In this document: positions 46,786 through 58,270 of the stretch, in pieces
How the letters are laid out: the number at the start of each line of letters is the position of its first letter
Position numbering within the stretch: the stretch's first letter is position 1
Assembly (NCBI RefSeq): GCF_000344685.1
Contig: NW_006920411.1
Coordinates: forward strand, 2,605,910-2,669,909
Length of the DNA: 64,000 bases
Reading direction: 5' to 3'
Source of the DNA: Gloeophyllum trabeum ATCC 11539
Lineage: Eukaryota > Basidiomycota > Agaricomycetes > Gloeophyllales > Gloeophyllaceae
The notes under the pieces: generated by a model
What the model was told of the DNA's origin: nothing
Seen by the model: the letters and a program-made list of their open reading frames with translations, nothing else
Databases searched by the model: none
Made by a program: the position numbers and the translations under genes

Positions 46786-48963
46786 CTAGGCCGCGACCTT
46801 CTCATCAGGGTAAGAACCGGTGGTCTTAGTGGACCCATGGCTCGTCTCCTCCTCCTCCTCGTAAGTCATAAAGTCCTCGTTATCGATGTGCTTGTACCTG
46901 AACCAGAAGATAACGGTCTGGACAAAAAGCGCGATGGCCGGGCCGGCCCAAATCCAAATGAGATGAGGCTGGCAAAGAAACAAAGGCGGTTAGACCATCT
47001 ACCCCATCCCAAAGCGCGCAATAATAAACTCACGTCGACAATCGCGGGAGAGAGGATCTCGCCGAGCGCAGACGAGAGCGCGGTCGTGAACAGGAAAATC
47101 GACATCACGAGCGACTTCATCGACTTGGGGCTGCGCGCATACGCCATCTCGTACGCCGTCACATTGCACAGACACTCGCTCAGCGCGCCGAGCGCGTAGT
47201 TCGGCACCTGCCACCACACGCTGATGGGCGACACGCCGCCGCCGTTGCTCGCGCACGTCGTTGCGTAGTACCCGCACGGGTTCGTCTCGTACACGCGGTA
47301 CTGCACGATCGCGCCGATGACGCCCGAGATTGTCGCGATGAAGAAGCCGAGCGTCATCCGCCGGATGGGCCCGAACTGGATCTTGTACTTGCGCAGGAGG
47401 GGGTAGATGACGTGGCTCAGGATGGGGATGGCGACAATGATGGTCAGCGGATTGAAGTTGCCGAGCAGGTCGTTCGGGGCGCCCTTCGTGGTCATCGTAG
47501 ACCCTGTTGGGAATTACCATGAGCTGATGATTCGAGCTGTAGGAAGAAGGAGAGCTGACCTTGGTTGTTAGCGACACTGCCGATACCACCGTCATTGATG
47601 TTGTAGATGGGGAAGTACAGGAAAATTTTGCACGCGTCGAACGTCCGGACGATATCGTCGACGAACTTATCGTTCCAGTCTATTGGCTTGCCTCGAAGTG
47701 TGGTGATGCCCTTCGCAGCAAGTTTCGACGGCTTCGCGGCATCCCAGAAGCCCTTCTTCCAGAATCGACCTTTGTTCTCCTTGGTGGCCAGGCTAGCGAT
47801 CTTCACGACTCTTGTAAGCTCAGAGCCGCTGGGGGGTACCCGGACCGTGCGGGAATACAGGAATGCAAGGAGAACGGGGAGAAGCATGAACATGATCGTC
47901 GGCAGCAAGAACGCAAGCCAGTATCCGACGAGCTTCTCAGAGTACGTCGTCGCCAGCGCGAAGAAGGCACCGACGTTAATAAGCGCTGCAACGTCCGCCT
48001 CTCAGTATCCATTCTGGCGGGAAAGAGGGGGTGTAACTTACCGTAGAATATCAACATCAGGCGCTGGATCGTCGCCTCTGGGTCCACAATGACCTTTTCG
48101 CCCGACTTCTCGATCCTGGTGTACGGTTTTTGATGTGTGTACTGGTCCAGAAGCGTCGGAGCGACATTGGGCTTGAAGATACCAGCGCCGATAGCCAAGA
48201 TGAATAAGCTGATGATGAACGGCGCAATACCCCTTCCTGCCTTCAGGACGCTCGGCAGAGCACCGAGTGTCATGATGATGTGCGCCACAAAGCAGACCAA
48301 GACGCCAATGACGATGGTCTTGAAGCGGCCGAGCTTGGTGTCGGCTACCCATGCACCGAATATGGGCACGACGTAGGCCAGGAACTGGAAGAGAAGCACG
48401 AATGCGTTGGCAAACTGAAGACCCTTGCCCAAAGCACCCGCTGTCTCCTCCGAGCCCTTTGGAGGAGCTCCAGCACCGTTACCTGATGCATTGTTAAGTA
48501 AATAGCTTCGGAATAGCGCTCAAGTACGCACCGTCCACAGGCAATGGGTACTCCATAAAGTTGGAGAACACCGTCTGAGCCCCGTAATACGAAGCTCGCT
48601 CCGAGAATTCCACAAAGCAGAACAACCAGCAGACCCAGGGGATGGAATCGGAGACCTTGCGGAGAGTCTTCAGCTCCTCCTCTGTGGGGACCGGGTATGG
48701 GTCGGCCTCATGCCCGTGGTCGGTGGTATGCGAGGGGATCGAGCCCACTACTTCCACATCGTCCCGCTTCTCATCGAATGACTTGCCTTTCTGGCTGAAG
48801 CTGTCGAGGACGAGCGCGTTGGGCTGGGTTGGCTGGATAATCTCGCGAGGGACCTGCGTCGACAGGATGTCCGTCGTGACGTGCTCAGCTGCGACTCCCG
48901 CTACGAATAGCTTCGCGTTAGAGCCTATAATTAGTAAACCGCAAGGTTTGAGAACATACACAT
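46786..48963 (-). CDS. PTR2: Proton-coupled di/tripeptide transporter (POT/PTR family)
   Basis: This is a plasma-membrane peptide importer with about 12 helices. The cytoplasmic N terminus (VVGSIPSHTTDHGHEADPYP, TEEELKTLRKVSDSIPWVCW) leads into FVEFSERASYYGAQTVFSNF, the ExxERxxYYG-type motif of proton coupling. GAWVADTKLGRFKTIVIGVL and ILAIGAGIFKPNVAPTLLDQ are the two POT signature regions. Later come FLYFPIYNINDGGIGSVANN, LLRKYKIQFGPIRRMTLGFF, WWQVPNYALGALSECLCNVT and ARSPKSMKSLVMSIFLFTTA. The tail is acidic (YEEEEETSHG) and ends at 46786. The first exon is uncertain. ATG 48963 followed by a very short 35 nt intron gives MCSNAKLFVAG; a more distant first exon is possible. Confidence 0.87.
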
Positions 48964-50675
48964 TCTGGCTTCCTTTCAGAACAGGGTTCCAAGGTAGGCA
49001 AAGCAGTGGGGGGTTTGACCACGTCGCGGAGCCGGGAGGCAGGTCCCTCGCCAGGGATTCTTATTCTTATCCTGCGGGACCTCTGAGAAAAATGGCAACG
49101 GCCCATCATTACATCTTTCGTTATCAGCAGGCACGGAGCACGCGATACGGCACTCGTATCGTGCAGTGTTAGCGTCAGAGCCGCCACCTCGAACGAAGAT
49201 TGACTCCGCCGAGAATAAGCTTAAGCTTATTGGTAAAGACACTCATGTGCATGGGTCGGAAATGGGGACACCACAGTCGGGCAAGCCATCCCCATGTGGT
49301 TGTTCGATAAAGGGGAAACGAGCCCATGAAATCGAGATTCGGGGCCAGAAACTATTCCACAGAGTGCAGCTGTGGGAGCCATCTCGTAGCGGCGCTTCAC
49401 GGATGATAAGGCGGTCGTGTGCTAGTGCCCCCGAGAAGACCTTGTACATCCAGCCTTGCAACCCAACGATCTCGTGCCATGGTGGCGTCGCATGCCCGCG
49501 TACCACAATTTGTACCACAGCCCTACATGGATCCACGAAGGAGACTACGGCAATTGCTGATGGACATGCATCATATTCGTGCGGGTATTGATTGGTCGCT
49601 GAAATCGCGAGAGATAGCCCGCCGATGTCGGCTGCAACATTGTTGACCGACCCAGGTAGCAAGTGTACAGGCTATCAGCGCCAGGCACGCCGCTGGTGCT
49701 CGTGGTTCCTGGTGATCCGTTACGAAGAAAAGTAGAGAAGAGCTACGAATGTGACATATTCGCAATCCTGGCAATGGCGAACAGATCGGTGAATGTGGCC
49801 AATACGGTCCTAGTGGTATCACCATCCAGGGCAGGACATTGATTGGCACATGCATCGACCTGTTCGACAAAACGGATAGCACCCGAGCAAGTCGAAGGCG
49901 AGGGGAGGACAGAAAAAGTAGGCGGAAAGACTGGTGGTTGTAATTAGACTGCACACTGATCATGAATTATATACCTGCCAAGCGGCTTGTGAGTCATTTG
50001 CAAGTCATATTGAAGCCATCCTTCTGATACGTGCCATCTTCAGAGCGCTACGACTCTGATTGGTATCGGACTGGAGTTGAGCAGGCGCACGCCTACTCAA
50101 GAGATGGAATCAGCATATAAGAGTGTCGTGCTTCGAAGCCGCTGCCGCACTCAGGCCGAGGAGCACATCCTCTGGGTGTCATTAACACGTCAGGCACCTC
50201 CTCTTCAACTGGCGCGTAGATGACACCCTTCCTGTGCAGCGATATTGTAGACCCTCTGACCGGCACAGAACAGCTTGAATTCGACAATTCCGCTCGTCAC
50301 TTAAGTAGTGCAACCCTTTTGGACCTAACTTCCAGGAAGAAAGGCAGAGGCGATTGTCACCTCTGCGAAGTAAGCCACAGCGGATGGAAGAAAAAGCATG
50401 AACTGTTTCGATCAACGCAGTATAGGGTCGTTCCGCCGCGCCATCCATTCCCTTCCGAACCTCATGCTCCGCAAGCCGCCTTGTAACCTGCTTGTACCGG
50501 AGCCCACAGGAATCCTCTCACCGAGATAGCCTGCTCAGTGCATAGATTTTGGGTGGAGAGCGCGAAAGTACATGTGCATGCGAGGACTACAGATATAGAT
50601 GCCTATGAAGGGAGCATAACGACGAACAGCGAGACCCTCTAGTCCGAGGCGGTCGTTAATCGTGCTAGATGACGA
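48964..50675. other. Long intergenic region without a recognised gene
   Basis: This is 1.7 kb between PTR2 and eS25. It contains open frames of 130-140 codons on both strands near 49170-49960. None has a known domain, a signal peptide or a consistent exon chain. The sequence is of normal CpG content and I see no repeat. It may hold an unrecognised small gene or regulatory sequence for PTR2. Confidence 0.4.
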
Positions 50676-51179
50676 TCACCCTTTAGAACCTGCCTAGCTC
50701 CAGTGAAACGAAGAAATACGCACTGTAGATCAGCTGGCTGCTGTGGTGTACAATCCGTTTGATCTGACCCTCCTTCTCCAGATGCGCGATCGCGCGGCGG
50801 GCGAGACTGCCGTTGACTTTCAGACGCTCGATGAGGATACTCTGGGAGATGAAGCGGAAGGTCGGGACCTCCTTCATGATGCGGTCGTACGTGGCCTTGT
50901 CAAGGGCAACGGCGTGAGTCGCCTTGTCTTTGACCTTGCCCTTCGACCACTTCTTCTTCTTTGCAGACTTGCCTCCGCCGGAGGATGAGGGTGCTGCCGC
51001 CTTAGCCTTGGCCTGTGGGTCGAGCAGTCAGCGTCGGTTCATGAGAACTTCATCCGGATGACACGGAGCGCATCCACCCCGTTGCTGGCCCAGCACCGAC
51101 AGAAACAGTGCCAAGTGGCCATGCAACGTGATGAACTACACTCTGCGACACTCATTAACAGAGAGACGTTACTCACCAT
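50676..51179 (-). CDS. RPS25: 40S ribosomal protein eS25
   Basis: This is the small-subunit protein eS25. The first coding exon is only the ATG (51177-51179), directly followed by GTGAGT. A 160 nt intron ends CCCACAG before AKAKAAAPSSSGGGKSAKKK. The body KWSKGKVKDKATHAVALDKA, TYDRIMKEVPTFRFISQSIL, IERLKVNGSLARRAIAHLEK and EGQIKRIVHHSSQLIY is standard. A last small intron (GTGCGT...GGCAG) gives SSKG and TGA at 50676-50678. Reading through it instead would give an atypical hydrophobic tail (SAYFFVSLELGRF). The protein is about 105 residues, as in other fungi. Confidence 0.9.
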
Positions 51180-51671
51180 CTTGATATGCGGCGGGGTCGT
51201 GAATGTCGATGAGCGGAAGCCTGCCTTGGAAGACGGCCTCGGACAGACTCCGACTCAAATTACCCTTCCATATCGGGTAATCTGTGGCGGGAGGTTTCCG
51301 CGGAGCGCAATACTTACGAGTAAGAAACACAATGCTCCTACACGTAGAGATGATCTGAGATCTGATGCATTCATAGACGAGGTCTGAGTACATGCATCCC
51401 GTGCAGACTGAATATACTGTGGTACCGTGTAATGCGCGCGCCACACTCGCTTCTACTAGCTTGCCACACCCTATCTCTACAAATCATAGATGCAATAGTT
51501 GAGAGAAATACTTACGGTGAACGGGTCATTTACCCACCGAAGACATCCACTTCCTCCATCGCGAGCGGAGGACTTTATCCGCATGAGGTACACAGGTAAG
51601 AGCGCTGTAGACCAACTCAATAGACCACTTAAGTGTACACTTCAATTGAGACCCTTACAGCACATCACATA
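51180..51671. other. Promoter region of eS25 and 3' flank of a pseudogene
   Basis: This is 492 bp with no coding or RNA gene recognised. Confidence 0.4.
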
Positions 51672-52460
51672 TCATGAATCTTCTAGGCAGTCCCTGCCGT
51701 CTAATCCAAAGAGATCAGTCGCAGTGGGCCTCAGTTATAAACCTGTCGAAAGAACTGAACAGCGAATATATAGGGAGACTTACCCATTCACAGACAAGCT
51801 GCACAATCTCACGTAACTCCTTGCCAGAAGACCCCAGAGTGTATCTGTCGAACCGGCGCTATGCTGACTCGTAATACGTCAGGATCCCATCTTCAGACCT
51901 CAGTATCAAGAATAGCCACGCCTGTCGGACAGAAACGAACAACTTCAAGACTAGATGACCAAGGTTCAGATGAGAAAGGATACCGGGACTTTATTGCTGA
52001 CATACTCTGCTGTCCTCAGTAGCGCGATTGCCTGACTGACAGCTTGCGGGACATGGGAGGACAAAGCTTGATCCGGATTCAGCCTTTTGTCTCCAGTTAG
52101 CCAGGGCATTCTCTCTGGACCCACCCGGAGTAAGTAGTCTATATGAAGACGACTGAGTGACCAAAGAAAGGAATGGGCGTGGTGATTCTACTCACCTTTG
52201 TTATCGAAAACATCTTCGAATTCGACGACGGCGTAATCGACCTTGCCAGTCACCCACAACTCAAATCCCGAGGAGGGGTGAGCGATTTGAATCCCTTCTG
52301 CTTGGCCAGCCCTCATCTCCGGAAGAATGGCAACACGCCTCTGTTCGGACGATTCAGTTTCCGCTACTGCAAGCAATATTGCATTCATAATCATCCGTGT
52401 CCCTGGTGAGTGCTTCAAGTAAGCGTTCAGTCAGCTGAGCACGAGCGGCATTGAGAGTAG
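51672..52460 (-). pseudogene. Decayed member of a basidiomycete-specific protein family
   Basis: Minus-strand pieces look like one protein broken in several places. In order they are STLNAARAQLTERLLEALTR, MNAILLAVAETESSEQRRVA, ILPEMRAGQAEGIQIAHPSS, GFELWVTGKVDYAVVEFEDV, SSHVPQAVSQAIALLRTAEY, WLFLILRSEDGILTYYESA, RRFDRYTLGSSGKELREIVQ and RPTATDLFGLDGRDCLED. The order resembles multicopy, often repeat-associated basidiomycete proteins of unknown function that I recall having these blocks; I could not check this. Breaks: a frame change between the first two pieces, a TAG after YYESA, and no GT-AG pair that joins the last piece in frame. A functional gene with unusual splicing is possible but less likely. 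Confidence 0.45.
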
Positions 52461-53056
52461 AGATTTGCAACTTCAACGTTTTCTGTTTCTGACAGCGGCA
52501 CCACTAGCTCGGATACTTTCTCAGGTTGAAGAGAAGATGCTTCCTAACGACGCCAGTTCTCCTGTCCTCCGCTGTGACGGTCGAAAAGGACAGTTTGTGC
52601 GGCTCTTTACGAGTAAGGATACTTGCTGCGGTCTAATCAGAGAGAGGCTGGGCCCGCTTTTTCCTTGGTTCCTTGTAGAGTATATTCGAGAGCTGAGACG
52701 TGCTCTGAGATGCTGCTGAGCTCTGACTAGAGGGGATCCAGACAACTGAGCGCCATTGTCATCTTCGAGAGGTCAACTGGCGTATTCTAAATATTGCGCG
52801 TGTATTACCCCGTTCAGCCATGGTGACTGGCAAAGCGCAAGACGAGCACAGACGCCCTCGAGTTGTGGCAGTCGAAGCCACACCCGGCAATCAAACGTAT
52901 TCTGTGTGTCCGGACCGGATAGTCTGTCGGTGGCAAAGTCGGCATTACCCGCGCCAGCAACTTTGAGCTGTATCTGTTGTAGGCTTGTAGCACTCCCGAG
53001 TCGCGTTTCTAGCACGCTGTGTGCGCCCTGGATCACTGAAAGAGGCCCGAATCCTT
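52461..53056. other. Intergenic, GTB1 promoter
   Basis: This is 596 bp between the decayed gene and GTB1. An open minus-strand frame (52521-52745) has no domain; it may be further decayed 5' sequence of the pseudogene. Confidence 0.4.
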
Positions 53057-55269
53057 ATGCAACCGAAGCTCGGAGCTGTGACTCCCTTGCTGAGTCTCCT
53101 GGCTGCTTCGAGTGCTCTCGCTGCCGGGTTAGACAAGACACACGGTGTTCACCCGAACCTTCTCTCTCAATACGTACCACTGAAGACCTCATCTTCACCG
53201 CAAACGTGGAAGTGCCTAGACGGGTCAAAGGAAATACTCTGGTCGTCTGTAAACGACGACTACTGTGACTGTCCAGACGGAAGTGATGAGCCAGGTGTGT
53301 TCCAGGGCGCAGATTCGCCAGCATTGGTGGGAAGCTGGACAGCGAACGCATAGGAACTGGCGCTTGCCCTAACAGTACATTCTACTGCCGAAATGAAGGA
53401 CACCTTGGTTCGATCATTCCTGCTTCGAGAGTAAATGATGGGCTATGCGGTGAGGGCCAATCATTCTCGTGAAGAAGCTCAGCTGCTGAACGTTTGGTAG
53501 AGGCCGAGTGCTGTGACGGATCTGATGAATTACCGGGTGTGTGCCCGAACATCTGTAAGGAGGTCGGGGAAGCCTACCGGAAAGCGCAAGAGGAAGTGCG
53601 GAAAGTGCGGAAGAAGGCAGGTCGAAAGGACGCTTACCTTTACTTTCGCTCAAGGTCATCTCGCTTTGACTTCGCAGGGTTCCAAAATTAGGTCTTCATA
53701 CATTGCATTTGCACAGAAAGAAAAGAAACGCCTGGAGGGGCTCATCGAGAGTACCACAGAAGAGATTGCGCAACGGCAAAAGGAAGTGGAGAGGCTTAGG
53801 GGTATGCAGCCTGCCCTACTGTCCCTCGCGTTGTAACTGACGTGCCTAGATATCGTTGAGCGTTCCGAATCATTATCCGCTGCTGCCCTGGAACATAAGA
53901 AGGCCTCTCGTATGTGCAGTCTCCCTGTCTCAGTTCAATTGCTCAAGTGGCGGTGTTAGCGTTATATGAAACCCTCATTGAGCATGCGAACGCCCTGAAA
54001 TCCCTGCAGAGGGAACACAAAAAACACCTTGAGCGCAAAAAGGCGCTGGGGCAAATCCTCGACGCCCTGCGGACTGGGTACAATCCCAACTACCAGGATA
54101 TGGCCGTACTCGAAGCCGTCCGCGGCTGGGAGAGTCTCGCCGGTCTGCCCCACATCAATGATGTAAGGAAGGAGGAAGAGGGCTCCGACGAGGGTGCTGT
54201 CGTCAAGACCGAGTCGGATGACGAGGAGGAACTCGATGAGGGTATGTGGACTGCTGAGGACCTGGAGAAAGACCTGGACAACCTCCTCAAGACCGACTAT
54301 GTGTCGCTACTTCTCGAACACGAGAAGCATGTCAATTCGCCTATGACGGATTCTATTCGTGAGTAGTCCCTGATTGATATTGTCGCGTCCTTCCTTTTTG
54401 AACTTTGCCGGTAGTATTTGATCTCGCCGCCTATCTACCCGACGCGCTCGTTCCTCAATACGAGACTTTCCGAGAGACCGTCATCTCTTGGTTGCGGACC
54501 CTAGGTATCGTCCACCGTGGTGTAGATGACTCGGGCGGTATGGTCTCGTATCCTCTGTATAATGAGTTTGACCAACCTTCGCATATTCTCGTAAAGAAAA
54601 CACAAAGTTGAGACAATCTCTGACTGAAGCGGAGCAAGCCTTGCGACGTGCCGAGAATGACAAGAAGAAGGCTGAAGATGACCTCAGTGATCTCTTTGAC
54701 CCCGAAGGCTACGGCGCCCAGGGTGAGTGGAAGAAGCTCGAAGGTACATGCTTGGAGAAGGATGTCGGAGAGTAAGCGCTGTCTTCTAATGCATGACCTT
54801 TGGAGGACTGATGCACTTCTAGCTATACTTACGAGGTCTGCCTCTTCGACGAGGCCAGGCAAAAACCGAACAAGGGTGGTCAAACGTTCAGCTTAGGGTA
54901 TATCAGCTTGATACATCCGCTGTTAATGTTGTCCTGACGATGCCTGGTAGGAAATTCCATTCTTGGAACCCGGATGCGCAGCCAGGTAACCCGGAGTACT
55001 ACACCAAGCAGCTCTACAGGGGTGGCACCAAGTGCTGGAACGGTCCGAACCGTAGTGTCATGGTACGTCTTTCAGGTTGACTGCAAAGGCTCTCAGTGTC
55101 CCTGATAGACTCCGGTTGCTTCCCGCAGCTTATCTTGTCTTGTGGGACGGAGAACGCGATTCATACCGTCGCGGAACCTGAGAAGTGCGAGTACCACTTA
55201 ACGGGGACTACGCCAGCGTTGTGTCTTCCCTTCGACTCTTCATCGGAAGAAAAGAGAGATGAGTTGTAG
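53057..55269 (+). CDS. GTB1: Glucosidase II beta subunit (ER quality control)
   Basis: This is the regulatory, retention-signal-bearing subunit of ER glucosidase II, which trims glucose from N-glycans in the calnexin cycle. The start at 53057 gives a signal peptide (MQPKLGAVTPLLSLLAASSA). The PRKCSH N-terminal region contains HPNLLSQYVPL, then two LDLa-like modules: WSSVNDDYCDCPDGSDEPG and TGACPNSTFYCRNEGHLGSI with CCDGSDELPGVCPN. A coiled coil follows (KIRSSYIAFAQKEKKRLEGL, AQRQKEVERLRDIVER), with an acidic segment (SDDEEELDEGMW). The MRH domain has LEGTCLEKDVGEYTYEVCLF, GKFHSWNPDAQPGNPEYYTK, GGTKCWNGPNRSVML and SCGTENAIHTVAEPEKCEYH. It ends EKRDEL, an HDEL-like ER retention signal, at 55269. 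Confidence 0.94.
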
Positions 55270-56160
55270 AGTTACAGTGATTAGATATGTGTATGGACTT
55301 CCATGATACTGTCTGAGTGTGTTGGCTAGTGAGGCTATCTCATGTTCTGATTGAGATTTCTTGGTCAAAGTTGGGTGTGAGGTGGTCAGGTTGTTGCAAC
55401 ATTTGCTCTTCAGAGATGCCGGACGCTGAATAGTTTAGATGGATAAAACATACCTCTCATGAGGGTCAGTCAAAGGTTCAACTCCTTTTTCCAGAGGGAA
55501 TGCCCATATACGGCTGTAAGGAAACAAAGACCAAACAGCCCAGCCAAATAAGTGTACACAGGTGTCAATACAGGTAAATATGGACCTCCAATGTCAAACA
55601 CGTTCGTGTTGATCGGCTTGCCACAACATTTCACGTCCGTCGGTCCCACTGCAGCCTCGGCGGTTACGTATACCCCCAACATAACGTGCTTCGCGTGGTT
55701 GTGTGGTTAGACTTATAGTTCAGTCGTGCTTCTTCTTCGCGCTGCACCGGTACTCATTGGCACTTTTCTTCAAGTTGCTGCATCAGAAGGTGTCATATCT
55801 CTGGTCCATGTGCCACATTTCGCTAGCCCTCAAGTCAAGTCATTCATAGTTGTCTGGCTGCTCTGATTGAGTGATCTGACAGTCCTAGCAAATCTCTGGT
55901 AGGTCACTATCTTGGTTTTTGTGTTTACAACAAGCTAATGTGAAATTCGACTCTGCACCAGAGTTCACAACTACCCTAAGCAGTACAGGCCCTATCTGAT
56001 ATCTGCAGTATGTTCTCAGTGGATTACTAAAAGATGGTTTTGACTTTATGATATAGTTTCCCTGTGTCCCTCCTGTCCCCCAGAGGAATAAAAGCATCAA
56101 ATTTGATCTCTGAGCTTGAGATGGAACAGTAGGTTGACTGCTACAGCATGTAACAGAAGC
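55270..56160. other. Intergenic; right half is CpG-poor
   Basis: The left half holds the GTB1 3' flank and a small possible membrane-protein gene (55470-55682). From about 55741 the CpG content collapses and this continues into paralogue A. No transposon coding sequence is left. Confidence 0.5.
55470..55682 (-). CDS. Possible small single-pass membrane protein
   Basis: A 70-codon frame with ATG at 55682 encodes MLGVYVTAEAAVGPTDVKCC, then GKPINTNVFDIGGPYLPVLT and a hydrophobic stretch (TYLAGLFGLCFLTAVYGH) ending in a basic WKKELNL. One membrane helix with a short charged tail, plus no in-frame intron signal, makes it a credible small gene. I do not recognise the family. It is convergent with GTB1. 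Confidence 0.4.
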   Translation of the reverse strand: MLGVYVTAEAAVGPTDVKCCGKPINTNVFDIGGPYLPVLTPVYTYLAGLFGLCFLTAVYGHSLWKKELNL

Positions 56161-56640
56161 ATGACTTTAATATGTGCATATAGTCAGCTGGCCAGAAGAT
56201 TCAGTGCTTCTAAGAGTTCAGAGGAAAGGTATATCTCTGAGTTACATCATCTCACCTTTCAATATCTTTTAACCTGGAATTAGATCACCGTCAAAGGAGA
56301 ACAGCAATATCATTGAATCTGCTGTTGTACCAAGAATCACAAAGTCACCATTGGAACCATTGCGGCTTGAGAATTCTCCTGAGGTATGCCTTTATTTTGG
56401 CTGATTTATGTCTATTTAAAACAGTCTTGCTCACATATAATGAAAGATGGATTCCCCTTTGTCACAACAGAAGGAAGACTCAAAACATAAGTTATTTGCT
56501 GGAGTATTAATCACAAGCCCCCCTCTGTCCAAAGATACCACCTTGGTCCCAAAATCTGAGTCACTGGTGAGTAAAATCATGAAAATACAATAGGAGAGCC
56601 TGAGCATCATAAATTACCTTATAGCATTCAGGTGGTAAGC
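55741..56640. other. CpG-depleted, AT-rich block covering the 5' end of paralogue A
   Basis: By hand count there are about five CpG in these 900 bp (three in 55861-56640), against roughly six per 60 bp in the 3' exons of the same gene. TpG and CpA are abundant. Both exons and introns are affected. Confidence 0.75.
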
Positions 56641-58270
56641 TTACAACGGCACCTCAGGCTTCTCGTACTCTACCTGATGTCTCATCAAAATCGCTTCATG
56701 CACCTCTGCCAGCCCACAATTCTGTAGGGGACAAGCCACACCTTCCCTCTCGGGCTCTAGATCCGAAGGTACCAGAGCAATCAGCCCCTACAATGACTTC
56801 AAATACTGCAATAAACCACAGCCCGTTCAGTCTAGCAGCCGCTCTCTCCCTTACTTTCGCCAACAACAAGCATCACGAGCCACCTGCAGGAACTATTTCT
56901 CGTGCTGTTGCACCTGTGATTCCGCAGAAACGGAAGGCTCAAGTCCTCAAACCGCACAGGCTTCTCCGACGGAAGGCTGATGTGATCGCAAAGCAGAAAG
57001 AGATCGACGCACAGCTTTCAAACGTTCCGGCGAATGCCATTATTAGCCCGGAAGAGTTTGATTCCGCACTGGAGACAGAAGTCGCGCCCGTATCATTAAG
57101 CTCAAATCGTGCCGCACTCTGGTCCAAGGTTGACTCCAGGCATCCAGACCTTTTGCAGCTGGTCACGGGGCCAGACTTGCAGAAGCATCCTCGCAATGAC
57201 GATTCGCAGACCGAGCACGACTTCTCGACGGAGAGCAACAGACTGGTACCGAGACAGGGCGTCCTGATAAACGCTCAAGAACGTCCTCGTATAGTTCCGC
57301 ATCAATCTCGGACCGTGATGTTCGCGGAGAGACTAGAGAGCATGTTCGGCTTCGGAAGCCTTGACAGAGGCTCGTCCAAGAGAAAACCCGGCAAGGTAAG
57401 TTTATTTGTGCTTTGCCAGTTGAACAACGACATCTAGGCGGCGGCATCGCAGTGATGCATATTGCACTCGATGGGCTTTTTTGGGGTAGTATAAATCAGC
57501 ATATGGTGTACTGACTCACTTGCGCGTCACTATAGGCTAGGAACTATACCCTTCGCTCGAGGTATGGTTCACCCGCCACCGGCGCAGCATTTGCCTTGCA
57601 GGAGGATGGTGCTGCTGCGAGCGAGCCCGAGAGCGGCGCTGTGACGGAGAGCACCGCAGATTATTTCGACCAGGACGAGGAGGCGTTCTCGCTTGTACTG
57701 GAGAATCCTCTTGGGAATGACGAGACCGAGGCCCGATCAGCAGTTCCATTGCTCACATCAGAGCCAGCTATCCTCGCAGAAGAACCTAGGGCAGCCAGTG
57801 CAGCATCTTCAACCTACGTTCCACTGGTTGGCGAAGTCGACAAGCCTTCCAGTTACAAGTTGGACCTTGCTATTATCGACGATTGGGTCAAGGCTCTCCT
57901 GAAACTGGCCAAAGGTAAAATCAGACTTGAGCGGGAGGTAAGTCCTATGGATCAGTAGTTCTTTCTCTTAGTGTTAGCTGCTGACACTGAAGCGGCGGCA
58001 GGATATGCAGTTCATCAGCAACATTCTAGAAGAAGTCAAGCATGCACTGGCATCTCTTGATCCTGAAATCCTACAGGTTAGCAAAGGCGACGTCCGTGGA
58101 CCTGTAGTAGAGGGCTAACGCACCTTCGTTATTAGAGTTCGGGCTTACGACAAGCCATCACCGACATAAGCCAGCTGCCAAAAAATGATATACCCTTCGA
58201 TGATGAACACGGCTTACGTGCACGAGCAACGGAGCTACTTGGGCTTGCACAATCGCAGCAAACAGCGTAG
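56161..58270 (+). CDS. Uncharacterised paralogue A with RVxF-like motif
   Basis: This protein is not recognised, but it is clearly paralogous to the gene at 60814-63115. Spliced from ATG 56161 it reads MTLICAYSQLARRFSASKSS, SPSKENSNIIESAVVPRITK, KEDSKHKLFAGVLITSPPLS, HSGGKLTTAPQASRTLPDVS, SPFSLAAALSLTFANNKHHE and a basic patch QKRKAQVLKPHRLLRRKADV. EEFDSALETEVAPVSLSSNR and RTVMFAERLESMFGFGSLDR follow, then an acidic stretch (TADYFDQDEEAF). The C-terminal helices are LAIIDDWVKALLKLAKGKIR, DMQFISNILEEVKHALASLD and PFDDEHGLRARATELL, ending QQTA at 58270. RTVMF fits the PP1-docking RVxF pattern. The 5' exons (to about 56640) are almost CpG-free, unlike the 3' exons. Exons corresponding to the first two of paralogue B were not found, so the start may lie upstream. 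Confidence 0.68.

Noticed and set aside
49166..49963. Frames of 130-141 codons on both strands, possible Cys-rich secreted protein
   Set aside because: Overlapping frames on opposite strands, no signal peptide joined to the Cys part, no consistent introns.
51017..51176. Box C/D snoRNA in the first intron of eS25
   Set aside because: A CTGA is present, but no matching RUGAUGA C box with terminal stem was found.
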